Assembly (NCBI GenBank): GCA_031841125.1 | Contig: CM063114.1 | Span: forward strand, 38,151,574-38,215,573 | Source of the DNA: Acanthococcus lagerstroemiae | Taxonomy: Eukaryota > Arthropoda > Insecta > Hemiptera > Eriococcidae | Length of the DNA: 64,000 nt | Reading direction: 5' to 3' | In this document: piece by piece, positions 9,656 through 18,770 of the stretch | Layout: every line of letters starts with the position of its first letter | How positions within the stretch are numbered: the first letter of the stretch is position 1 | Translations under genes and position numbers: made by a program | Notes under the pieces: model-generated | What the model saw: only the letters and a program-made list of their open reading frames with translations | Database searches by the model: none | Told to the model about the DNA's origin: nothing

Positions 9656-11660
9656 CAGGAAGCCTGAGGTCCAAAGGCGAGATTTCTTTATTGGGCTCGA
9701 ATAGGTCAACAATTACCGAACTCGTTCAAAGTCGACCAAATTCAACCAAAATTGACAAAGCAGATAATCTATAATATGAAATATGCAGGAATGGAGTGAG
9801 CCCCTCTCCCACACACACATGAATCTTCGAAATCGACATTTTTCGGAAAATTTAGTCATTTAGTTGACATTTTGGAACATTTTAGACAGTATAATACAAT
9901 AATGCGCATCTCATTTCCCGAACTGTACTGGGCAAGGTTGATCAGCTCGGGAAGTGATGATAATTTGAACGTGTACCAACATGGCCCAAATAGCCATGTA
10001 AATTACGTCATATCCCGGTCATTAACACCACGGCCCAATGACGCTGGGATACAACGTACTTGTCCGGAAATTCACGTTCGATCCCGAATTTACATACATC
10101 ATATACCGTAACATATCCACACTAGAGCCCAAATTCATGTGAATATCTAATATGCTCTAACGTACTATGTTTTTGTTTGTTTCAGGTGAGTCTCGATTTC
10201 TGTACGATACCATAACTAAGGTTGGGAACTGGAAGTGTATTAGTAAGTATCTAGCAACAGTACCCTCTGAAGTATTTTAAGTAATAATATTTCGTTCTGG
10301 GAGGGGTGATTGCCTCCTTTCCTCTCCCCGTATATCCACACCTGTATTTAGTTACCATCGAGAAGTCGTGAAAATGATATAAGTACTCGGTAGGAGGGGG
10401 ATGAAAATTTTATAATGATTCTTACATATATTAAAAAGTTCCTCTGTCAGAATGGCTCCCAGGATCCACCGCTGACTTATTCCCCCGTTAGCAGCAGTGT
10501 GCTTACTTGATTGAGAATAAAAGTCGTTCAACTCGAAACCAAGGATCTCTTAGTTTGTTGCGTCGTGTGGCATTGAACTAGCACCAAATACACAAGTATG
10601 TATATAGATTCTGCATGATGTGGTGAAACCAAAATCGTAAACGTGAGTAAATGAACAGACCTGGGAGAAGATGCGTGATGTACCTACTTCTATACCTGCT
10701 AATACAGAAACTGAACTGGAAGCCAGAATCGTGTTAGTGAATGGAGTAAGTGAGCAATGCCTGGCTTTGATATCGCTTCGAAAGAGTTGAGAAATACATT
10801 TTCGTTATACCTGTAGTCAGCATTCGAGTTCGGCTCGCGTATATACTGTTCTTTTATTGACAATAATTCATTTATCCGAACATCGATTGAAATGCAACTG
10901 CACTCATGAATTATTCGTTATAGGTGAATCGTGTAAGATTTTGAGATTCTATTATATTCTTATACACCGAACTTGTTATGTAAGATCTTAATCTGAGAGC
11001 ATGATATTATTACGCAAAGCGGCATTTATTTTAAATAGTCAACGTGGAAATAAAAACAACCTCGACATGTGTGTGTAATAATATCCAACAGTAAATAAAA
11101 GATGCTTCCTGTCATTAAATCAAATTCGTTAACTCAGCCGTAGCATTGAAATTTAACAAATATGGTACTCGTTTATGTGTAGGCCTAGTCTGCGCCGTAT
11201 CCCGAAGAGCACAGCCATTTCGTTTTGAAAAAACTAGAATTTAATCATTTCCGAGTGCTGTAAATTAATATTATACCAATCATCGACAAACCAGTCGCTA
11301 AATTTTAATTAAGATACCTACAGGTACCTCGCGGGGCTGATTTCGCAGATTACGGCAGTAAACCAAGTGAATCATTAGGTTCGGCCTGTTCTAACGGGTG
11401 GTATGTAAATTCATATTTTGACACCCCCCCCTCTTGTGACGCTTCTGGGATAGTTCCGAGAAATTAGTCAAAATCGCTTGTATTTCGAATCCATTGTACA
11501 ATAATTTTCGACGACAAGTGATAGATACGGCCGTGTAGAGAAAATCTGATCTCGGGGCAACGTTTTTGTTGAATCCCTTCTTACAGGGAAGAAGAAAAGA
11601 CAAAAAGTAAAAAAGAAATAAAAAAAAGTAAGGAAAACTGGTGCATATTTGCCTACATAC
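9656..11660. other. Non-coding stretch, 2 kb
   Basis: AT-rich, with no long frame and no transposon ends seen. It contains a recursive-splice-like sequence at 10170-10191 (annotated separately). Small minus-strand frames near 11391-11662 have no motif. Confidence 0.5.
10170..10191 (+). other. Possible recursive (zero-exon) splice site
   Basis: A T-rich tract is followed by TTCAG directly joined to GTGAGT, junction between 10185 and 10186. This is the acceptor-plus-donor arrangement known from recursive splicing in long insect introns. Alone it may be chance: several such words are expected in 64 kb. Confidence 0.2.
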
Positions 11661-12575
11661 ATTTGTGTGTGAGGTGGCGCTGTATGCGCCGAGTGCTCAG
11701 ACTTAGTAGTCCATTGTATTCCTCAAGTTGCTGTTAAGGATCAGCTCAGTAGCCTCACTTTTATAGCCAAAGTGAGAATTTTTCTGAGCTCTATCCTTTT
11801 GACTTCACTGGGTACTGGATACTCTGGTCCCAGTGCTTCGCGTCTTGTCCCGGCTATTGCTGGGCATTGACATATGATATGGATCGAGGTTTCTTCCTCT
11901 TTTCCACAGTACCTGGAGCCACTTTTCACCACTCCTATTTTATACCACATGTGTTTTGTGGCCCCATGACCAGTTAGTAGTCCGACTATGAGCCTTGCGT
12001 GTTTCCTGTCAAGCCCTAATAGGAACTTGGCATACTTACTGGGGCCGTCCCCTATCAGTGCTTTGCTGACTTTCATGCCACTGGCCAACCGCCAGCGCAT
12101 TTCCGTCTGCTTACTTATCCAAACCTTTACTTTGGATTTTCGCTGTATACTATGGGAAGACACGGCCCGGGCGTTGCCAGTTCCTTTTTTATGCCCTCCG
12201 TCTCTACAGTTCTCCTGAGCAAGGGTGTATAATTTGTTAACACACTCCGCCACCACCAGGGATGTAGTTTAGTGTGACGATAGTGCCTTAATAGCCGATT
12301 GACTGTTTGTACAGATATAGATCTGTTTATTAACAAGGCCCTCCTGCTGGCTTCTATCAATGGCCACCGTGATCGCCATTACCTCTGCTTGGAGGATAGT
12401 GACGCCCTCGCTCAGTGCCACTGAATAGTTGTCAGCGCCTTTTGCATTCTTGATTCCGATTCCTACATCTTGGTCATTTTTAGAGGCATCTGCGAACCAC
12501 ACATTCCTCTCTTTTCCTATAATGCCCTGCCACCTCTTTTCCCAAGCCTCCCGTGTGGATATCAGCACACTAAGA
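11661..12575 (-). pseudogene. LINE remnant with RNase H domain, 3' part (family A, copy 1)
   Basis: Three minus-strand frames in sequence (12269-12568, 12127-12360, 11741-12256) together look like the C-terminal end of a LINE polyprotein. The first has RNase H features: WFADASKND with the first catalytic Asp, LQAEVMAI with the Glu, and TNSQSAIKAL where the third acidic residue appears as Asn. The last has the motif LTGHGATKHMWY followed by a zinc-knuckle-like YCGKEEETSIHIICQCPA typical of the tail of RNase H-bearing LINEs. Against the copy at 45785-46182, three bases are missing, removing one Cys of the knuckle. Frames are broken, so it is dead. The 5' part (endonuclease, RT) is absent. Confidence 0.82.
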
Positions 12576-12769
12576 AATCGGACTAAACATTTTCAGTTTT
12601 TTATTTCTAAAATTTTGTACTCGTTCTTAAACTGAAATGTCACAAGAACGTCTACCCGAAAAAAATCGTGTCAGCTTTCCGAATTTTTTTTACATTCATT
12701 TTTCTATTTTAATAGAATACAATGAAATGTACAGATTGGAGCAGAGGACAAGCCCTAAATAACAGACTT

Positions 12770-12980
12770 ACGAAATTTCAGATAAACATAGGAGAATCTT
12801 AGAAAGTATTAAATAAGTAGGGAAGAGTTTTACAAAGTCTTGATAATGCCTTGATCAAGTCTAGAAAAACCATGAAAAGTTGTAAACGTGTTTTGGACAG
12901 TCTTAGGGAGTCTTCAACACGTCAAGGAGAGTCTAAATGAGCATTGCAGAGTCTTAACTACTCTGCAGAACTGCTTCTTT
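12770..12980 (+). repeat. AGTCTT-type degenerate repeat cluster
   Basis: Variants of AGTATTAAATAAG, GGGAAGAGTTTTACAAAGTC and GAGTCTTAACTACTC at roughly 20-30 bp spacing. It lies just outside the left LTR flank. Confidence 0.5.
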
Positions 12981-13163
12981 CCCCGACAGAAATAAATTGA
13001 AAAATTTTGCGCTGGACATCAATAATTCTCCAAAACCTGTTGTCCATTCAAGAATCCAATGAGTTTGGAAAAAATTCGATAGTACACCATGAGTGGTATT
13101 TTGTCTTTCATTATAAACAAGCAAATAGTCGGTAGCAAAAATCGTTTACAACTCACTTATCTA

Positions 13164-13528
13164 TGTAAGTCGCGATTCAAATTAAATGTGTCACCTCCAA
13201 TCGATTGCTAGAAATGATTTTAATTTTATTAGAAAACAATATAAAGAATGATAGGTACAGTGTTACATCAATAATAACTTACCTAGAAATGAAATCGAGA
13301 AAATAGAGATTTTAACCACATAAATATGAAAAGCAACTCAAAAATAAGTCTATCTGTCTAAATCATTATAAAAGAACCTTCTATATTCAGTCTTTGAAAC
13401 GAACTGACGAACATGCATTTTCACGGCAACAGGCAACCCATAATCAGTAACAATCCTTATCGCATAACAATCAAACGAACTCAGACGCAGCCTGTAGATA
13501 TCTGAAAATACACTCGTCGTATTTTACA
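13164..13528 (-). repeat. Left LTR (3' LTR of the minus-strand element)
   Basis: 365 bp, boundaries TGTAAGTCG to TATTTTACA on the plus strand. Identical to the right LTR except for one A/G difference (TTATTAGAAAAC here). The pol stop codon lies 24 bp inside the element from it. Confidence 0.96.
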
Positions 13529-13551
13529 TCCCCACAACTCAGGGATGATTG

Positions 13552-15639
13552 CTAATCATCAAAAAAAGGGTACAATTTGGACACATGAAACACATTTGAT
13601 TCGGCTTTTCGAAAACCAGAATTTACACGGTACATAACATTGGAAATACGTTCCAAGATTTGAAATGGTCCCGAACGGATCTCATCTAACTTATTTTTGT
13701 TTAATTTATTACCGTGGTTGATATAAACTAAGTCACCACTCTTGTAAATTATATCTTTTTTATTTTTGTCAAAAAATTTTTTATTACGTTCGTGACTATG
13801 TAGAGAATTTCTATAAGCTAACTCGCGAGCTTCTTCCAAAGTTACTTTGTTTTCAAAAAGTGGTGGAGCTATTTCTACGTTAATTCCATATAGCAAATAA
13901 TTTGGACTAAATTTAGTGGAAGAATGAGTTGTGTTATTGTATTCGGTGATACAGTCTTCTGCTATAACAGACCAAGGTTTACGTTTGTTATTTTTATTCT
14001 CGTTTATTTTACATCGAATACGATTTACCAGAGTTTGGTTTAAGCGTTCGTTTAAACCATTGGAAAAAGGGCAATCCACAGCGGTGAAAACTAAGTTAAT
14101 GTGGTTGTCCTTTAAAAAGGTTTTAAATTCTAAAGAGTTAATTCCGCTATATTGGTCTGTAAGAATTGTTCCGATCTTTACATTATTTTTCTGAATTTTA
14201 TTAATTAAAAGTATAAACTCATGAGCTCTCTGAAATTTAGATGTTAATATGAATGCAAAACGTGTGAAATGGTCCACAAGTAAATGCAAATAACGTTTGG
14301 GTGACCGATTGCCTCCAAACCCACCAATTGTGTCCAAGGACATAATCTCAAAAGGGGTACGGGCTGGACCAAGGTGTGATAAATGACCGAATTGATATGG
14401 TGTACGAGACTTATTCTTAATACATATGTTGCATTTATGGCAGTAGTCAGAGATCAAGAAACGAAAATTTGGACAAAAATAATAAGGAAAAACTTTAAGC
14501 TCTATTTGACGTGGGCCAATATGGCCGAATCTTTCATGAACCAAACAAATAATTTTCTTCGCTAGATCAGGAGTGACTAAAATCTTGTCTTCATTTCGAA
14601 AACGTTGGAAAAATATATTATTTTTATTAATTACATTACTTTTATTAAAACTTTGTGCTGTCAGCTTGTTTTGGTCTAAAATAATTTCTTGAAGGTTAAT
14701 GAAATTGACAATTGGCAATTCATCTAAACAATTGTTGGGTTCCAAAACTGGATTACGTGACAGGCAATCTGCCTCCTGATTGTACTGACCAGGTACATAA
14801 CAAATTGAGAACGTAAATTGAGATAAATAAAACATAAGCTGACTCAGCTCCTGATCATATTTTGAATTCATCTTTAAGTTTTCTAGTGGCTTATGATCTG
14901 TGTGAACGGTAAAATTTAAGCCTAATAACCAATGTTGCCAGTACATTAAGGCTTCCTTAATTGCCAAACATTCTAAAAAAACTGCTTTTTTACGTTTCTG
15001 GCAAGCATTGAGTTTTTTAGAAAAATAAGCCACTGGTTTTATTGATCCATCTGTCTGTCTCTGCTTTAAAATTGCTCCTAAGCCGTCAAGACTCGCATCA
15101 GTCTGCAAAATTGTTTCTTTATTTGGATCAAAAATTGCTAAACATGGAGCAGTACATAGAAGATCTTTTACTTTACAAAAACTATCATGGCACTGTCTAG
15201 ACCATAAAAAATCAACATCCTTACGCAACAAGTTATGCAAAGGGTCCAACAGTTGTGCAGCACGAGGTATATATTTTTTATAAAAATTTACTTTACCTAA
15301 AAATTGTCTAATATTTTTCTTATTTTGAGGCATCGGAAAGTTTTTAATTGGTAAAACGTTATCAAATATAGGTCTAGTTTGGTTGTTTTCTACAATATGG
15401 TCTAAATGCTTTACATTACTTTTTGCAAAATTGCATTTTAAAAGTTTTAAACGAAAACCTTCTTTAAGTATAGTTTGTAATAACTGTTCGATATTGTCAA
15501 CATGATCCTCGAAAGTTTTTGAAAATACAATAATATCGTCAATGTAATTGGCGCTGTAAGCATCAAGGCCGTTTCTTCTAATAATATTGCGCAAAATTCG
15601 CTGAAAGATGGCGGGCGATGTCTTTAGGCCATAAGGCAA
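13552..15639 (-). CDS. Pol main frame: RT (C-terminal part), RNase H, integrase
   Basis: 695 codons from 15639 to the stop at 13552. It opens mid-RT, so the first codon is not a real start; the frame continues the RT begun at 15624-15956 after a frame break. RT catalytic box YIDD at residues 32-35. RNase H: TDAS (about 180), FLECLAIKEA (about 221) and VHTDHKPL (about 247) carry the acidic residues. Integrase: HERFGH (about 367) and CHKC (about 400) form the HHCC zinc site; the catalytic triad is Asp about 436 (SLDTIGG), Asp about 493 (LTDQYSG) and Glu about 530 (NGLNERLNQT). A GPF-type motif (SGPFQIL) near the C-terminus is usual for Gypsy integrases, and no chromodomain is visible. The product would copy the RNA and insert the cDNA. 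Confidence 0.93.
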   Translation of the reverse strand: MPYGLKTSPAIFQRILRNIIRRNGLDAYSANYIDDIIVFSKTFEDHVDNIEQLLQTILKEGFRLKLLKCNFAKSNVKHLDHIVENNQTRPIFDNVLPIKNFPMPQNKKNIRQFLGKVNFYKKYIPRAAQLLDPLHNLLRKDVDFLWSRQCHDSFCKVKDLLCTAPCLAIFDPNKETILQTDASLDGLGAILKQRQTDGSIKPVAYFSKKLNACQKRKKAVFLECLAIKEALMYWQHWLLGLNFTVHTDHKPLENLKMNSKYDQELSQLMFYLSQFTFSICYVPGQYNQEADCLSRNPVLEPNNCLDELPIVNFINLQEIILDQNKLTAQSFNKSNVINKNNIFFQRFRNEDKILVTPDLAKKIICLVHERFGHIGPRQIELKVFPYYFCPNFRFLISDYCHKCNICIKNKSRTPYQFGHLSHLGPARTPFEIMSLDTIGGFGGNRSPKRYLHLLVDHFTRFAFILTSKFQRAHEFILLINKIQKNNVKIGTILTDQYSGINSLEFKTFLKDNHINLVFTAVDCPFSNGLNERLNQTLVNRIRCKINENKNNKRKPWSVIAEDCITEYNNTTHSSTKFSPNYLLYGINVEIAPPLFENKVTLEEARELAYRNSLHSHERNKKFFDKNKKDIIYKSGDLVYINHGNKLNKNKLDEIRSGPFQILERISNVMYRVNSGFRKAESNVFHVSKLYPFFDD

Positions 15640-15956
15640 ACAAGTCCAATGGTAATGACCATTCTGGGTGACAAACCCGGTCTTAAACGATCCTTATGGC
15701 GTAATGGAATAGACCAAAAGGCGCTATTTATGTCAAATGTAGAAAACCAAGTGCAATCTCTAGTTTTGACAATTAAGTCATCGATTAAAGGAAACGGATG
15801 ACTATCTGGTACAATTAGCTTATTTAATTCGGTAAAATCAATGCATAATCTATTTTTTTTACTTATACCATTTTCATCTTTCTTAAATGCTAATGTTACT
15901 GGAGCAGCAAAAGGCGATATGGATTCTTCGATCAGCCCTACTTCTAATAATTTCAA
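15624..15956 (-). pseudogene. Pol fragment: N-terminal half of reverse transcriptase
   Basis: 110 codons carrying early RT motifs: LIEESISPFAAPVTL, RLCIDFTELNKL, PFPLIDDL and WFSTFDINSAFWSIPL, the last with the first catalytic Asp (FDIN). It lies in a different frame from both the protease and the main pol frame. It leaves the RT reading after the KDR near 15690, runs out of frame and stops at 15624. Continuity of the domain across the two frames shows a single-base disruption rather than separate genes. Confidence 0.88.
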
Positions 15957-16110
15957 AATTTGCTCTTCAATTTCTTTTTGATCTCCTACTGTGCATCTGT
16001 ACGGTTTACGGAAATATACTTGTGTTCAATTAATTTGATACAAGCCTCATGATGACGTACTGTACCAATATCAAATCTGTCTTTTGCAAAAATTTGCTTA
16101 TATTTTTCTA
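15957..16110 (-). pseudogene. Pol linker between protease and RT, third frame
   Basis: Between the protease stop (16111) and the RT fragment, a third minus-strand frame reads plausible polyprotein sequence (IEKYKQIFAKDRFDIGTV) and is closed by a stop near 15990. It is bounded by frame breaks near the 8-base T run (plus strand) at 16135-16142 and near 16000-16015. This links protease to RT in the ancestral polyprotein. Confidence 0.7.
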
Positions 16111-16604
16111 TTAAACATGAAATTTTATATTTCCTTTTTTTTCTTCTAAATGATCTAAGTTACATTCAAAATTATTTACTTTAATGAATTCATTAAAATT
16201 TACTTTAAATTCTTCTTTACCAAGGTTCTGTGAATTAAGATCATGTTTTGCTACATTAGTAGAATCTTTTTGTGAAATTTGTAGATTTTCATCTTGACAC
16301 AGTCTGAAATCTTTGATTAGATCTAGTCCAATCAGCATATCGTTAGACAGATTGTCACTTTTAACAACATAAAGCAAACAAGGCTTAGAAATATTAAAAA
16401 TCTTTAGGTTAACTTTGGTCACACCAAAAAGTTGTGCCCTGCCACTGATTGTTCGAAAACTCTTATTATATCTCAATATTTTAATGTTATTCTTCTTGAC
16501 AAAATCCAAATTAATTAATGAAATATTAGATCCAGGGTCGTAAACACCTGTGCAAGAGAATTTATTTTCAAGTTCTAAGGTAAGTGTAATCAGTGGCAGA
16601 ATTA
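16111..16604 (-). CDS. Pol, protease portion (retropepsin-like)
   Basis: Reads in the -1 frame relative to gag, continuously from the slippery site at 16608 to the stop at 16111. The active-site region near 16530 reads VYDPGSNISLIN, where the family norm is D-S/T-G; here Pro follows the Asp. A conserved C-terminal Gly-containing motif, MLIGLDLI, fits the retropepsin fold. No Met start is expected because it would be made as a Gag-Pol fusion. The C-terminal end is cut by a frame break at an 8-base A run (minus strand, 16135-16142). It would process Gag and Pol. Confidence 0.8.
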
Positions 16605-16614
16605 TTCGTTTTTT
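16602..16614 (-). promoter_or_regulatory. Probable -1 ribosomal frameshift signal between gag and pol
   Basis: On the minus strand the heptamer A AAA AAC (16614 to 16608) sits in gag phase as X XXY YYZ. One further gag codon (GAA) precedes the TAA stop at 16604-16602. A -1 slip at this site enters the open protease frame. This matches the known retroviral and Gypsy frameshift design. A downstream stem or pseudoknot was not worked out. Confidence 0.75.
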
Positions 16615-17831
16615 TCCAAGTCAGAAATAGAATTTAATTCAGACTCGAGTTCAACATTGTTTACAGACTTTAACTTATTATTAGAAAACTTATCTTTAAA
16701 CCAACAGTTTGTTTCCGGATGGAAACGGCCAGGTTTTCCAGCCTTTTCACAAATTGAGCAAGGCTTTTTCTCCTGAATACCTGATCTAATTTTTGACTTT
16801 TCTAAACCTGGTGGAGAACGGATGTTCTCTGAAGGCGAAGGTTTATTGAAATTTCGAACGCTCAGTTCGTCGGACTTTTTTTTATAATTTACGTTAGACA
16901 CCTCAAAATCGAATTTTTTTAGCTTTGAGATCAGCATTTTCACAGACGTGATTGAATTCCTATTTAGCGTATTCTGGATATGCACGGGCAATCCGATAAC
17001 AATTAAATTCAGCAAAATAACATCGGGCATTGCCTGATCTAAATCTAAAAGTAAACGTTCTTTCTTCACCACAAATTCAACATACGAGCCATTGAGGTAA
17101 CGAAAATTGTATGCGTAACGGACTGGTTTCCACGAAACCTCGTCAAACGTGGATAAAAGATCTTCTTTCCACCTCAACCAAGGTGCATCTAAGCCTATCT
17201 TTCTTTGAGTAACTAAAAACCAATCATTTAACGATTGGTCTAAACAAGATTTAAAAACTTCTATTTGTCTGGTTCCTGAAAGAGAGAACCGCTCTGACTC
17301 CTTTTCAAAGGCAGCTAGCCAAGCAGAAACATTCTTATTGGAAGTAGTGAACTTCTCTATAAGGAAGTGCTTTAGAATGTCTTTTATTGGCTCCTCCTTC
17401 TTTTCGCAAAAACTCTTTTCTAGACTAGAAATCAATTCTGGAATACCTGGGGCTAGAGGCACGGAAGGTAAAGGCGATGCCTCTGCAAGAAAGTGATTAT
17501 TAAAAACAAAATTACCAGCGTCATCTCGATAAAGTGGCTCAGTTTCCTTTGGCAAGAATACATTCACCGTGCGATACTGCCCTCTAAGTTTTATTGATCC
17601 TACTGCACTTTTGATTGGAGCTAGTTCAGCAAGACTCTTGTGTGCTGAAAAGGTTTGTAACTCATCTGGAAACACGAACCATTTGTCTTCATCAGCAGCT
17701 TTAACTCTTTTGACTTTAATCACTGTTGTCTTTTCTGTACTGCCAGCCTCTGCCAGGAGTAAAAACTGGTATTTTGACATGGCGAAATTCAGCAGAGCAA
17801 AAATTTTCTCGATTTGTAAGTCGCGATTCAA
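16602..17831 (-). CDS. Gag polyprotein
   Basis: 409 codons in one intact frame. The first Met (17831) falls within the 5' LTR; Met18 (17780, MSKYQFLL) lies just inside the element and is the more likely start. The middle (about residues 130-310) looks like a retrotransposon capsid region, with WLAAFEKES and WLRWKEDLLSTF. A Cys-His motif at residues 358-376 (CSIC, then His and Cys in FHPETNCW) reads C-X2-C-X9-H-X4-C, longer spacing than the usual C-X2-C-X4-H-X4-C nucleocapsid knuckle. The C-terminus is acidic. It would form the particle that packages element RNA. Confidence 0.88.
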   Translation of the reverse strand: MNRDLQIEKIFALLNFAMSKYQFLLLAEAGSTEKTTVIKVKRVKAADEDKWFVFPDELQTFSAHKSLAELAPIKSAVGSIKLRGQYRTVNVFLPKETEPLYRDDAGNFVFNNHFLAEASPLPSVPLAPGIPELISSLEKSFCEKKEEPIKDILKHFLIEKFTTSNKNVSAWLAAFEKESERFSLSGTRQIEVFKSCLDQSLNDWFLVTQRKIGLDAPWLRWKEDLLSTFDEVSWKPVRYAYNFRYLNGSYVEFVVKKERLLLDLDQAMPDVILLNLIVIGLPVHIQNTLNRNSITSVKMLISKLKKFDFEVSNVNYKKKSDELSVRNFNKPSPSENIRSPPGLEKSKIRSGIQEKKPCSICEKAGKPGRFHPETNCWFKDKFSNNKLKSVNNVELESELNSISDLEKNE

Positions 17832-18179
17832 ATTAAATGTGTCACCTCCAATCGATTGCTAGAAATGATTTTAATTTTATTAGGAAACAATATAAAGAAT
17901 GATAGGTACAGTGTTACATCAATAATAACTTACCTAGAAATGAAATCGAGAAAATAGAGATTTTAACCACATAAATATGAAAAGCAACTCAAAAATAAGT
18001 CTATCTGTCTAAATCATTATAAAAGAACCTTCTATATTCAGTCTTTGAAACGAACTGACGAACATGCATTTTCACGGCAACAGGCAACCCATAATCAGTA
18101 ACAATCCTTATCGCATAACAATCAAACGAACTCAGACGCAGCCTGTAGATATCTGAAAATACACTCGTCGTATTTTACA
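17815..18179 (-). repeat. Right LTR (5' LTR, promoter side)
   Basis: 365 bp, same boundaries as the left LTR, with one difference (TTATTAGGAAAC). Transcription of the minus-strand element should start here. A possible splice-like word (TTTCTAG then GTAAGT on the minus strand) is present in both LTRs. Confidence 0.96.
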
Positions 18180-18289
18180 TCTATTCACTCAAATACGATC
18201 TTGAAGGTTTCAAAATCATCTAAATACCCAAAAGGGGAATACAAATAATTTAATTCTCAGACATTTTGGATTACTCATCCTAGGATAGC

Positions 18290-18770
18290 TTCTGGAATCC
18301 GCCGTTGTCGGGAAGAGTCCGAAAGCCCTTAATAAGTCTGGAAGAGTCATTACCATAAAGAGTCTTGAACGAATCTTGGATGGTCGTAGCGAATCTTAAA
18401 AACGTTCATAAGGGTCGTAAAGAGCACTTAATTGTTTAAAACAAGTATGGAAAAATTTCTAGTGATCCTAACTCTGTTTCTGAAAAGTCGTAAACGAATT
18501 TTGAGTAGTTAATGAGTTTTAAAGAAGTGTCTTGAAAAGCCTTAAACAAGTTTGGGAAAGTTTTTGAGCACTGAAAAGTCTTAGTTAATTTGAAGTCTTT
18601 TAGAGCCTTGTATAAGTTTTGAATGACTATAGAGTTCGAAGAGGTCATGATCATATCACCTCAAGAAGAGTTACAAAGTTGCAAACTAGTTTTGAACAGT
18701 TTTAATGAGTCCTACATAAGTTTCGTTAAACAGTCTGGGAACGTGTAAAGGTTCCTCCATAAATGAATAT
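18290..18770 (+). repeat. AGTCTT-type degenerate repeat cluster
   Basis: About 480 bp of diverged units such as AAGAGTCTTGAACGAATC, AAGTCTTGAAAAGCC and GAGTCCTACATAAGTTTC. It directly follows the LTR element's right flank. The 72-codon minus frame here is an artefact of the repeat. Confidence 0.6.

Larger units (their letters stand above)
13164..18179 (-). mobile_element. Ty3/Gypsy-type LTR retrotransposon, structurally complete and young
   Basis: A 5,016-bp element on the minus strand. Both 365-bp LTRs start TG and end CA and differ at one base. Flanks show an exact 4-bp TSD, TCTA, at 13160-13163 and 18180-18183. Gene order is gag, protease, reverse transcriptase, RNase H, integrase, the Ty3/Gypsy (Metaviridae) order. 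No env frame: pol ends 24 bp before the 3' LTR. The likely polypurine tract is the short GTGGGGA beside the left LTR. The bases after the 5' LTR (AATCGAGAAAATTTTTGC on the minus strand) do not begin TGG, so the primer is not a standard tRNA 3' end. Pol carries three frame breaks (about 16135-16142, 16000-16015, 15685-15692), so this copy is probably not autonomous unless they are sequence errors. Confidence 0.96.

Noticed and set aside
13264..13290. Splice or recursive site in the LTR (TTTCTAG/GTAAGT on minus)
   Set aside because: Present in both LTRs because they are copies; no evidence of a spliced transcript, and such words are expected by chance.
13529..13551. An env gene in the LTR element
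   Set aside because: Only 23 bases separate the pol stop from the 3' LTR, so there is no room; the element is a retrotransposon, not an errantivirus with env.
13931..14194. 87-codon plus frame inside the LTR element
   Set aside because: Antisense shadow of the integrase.
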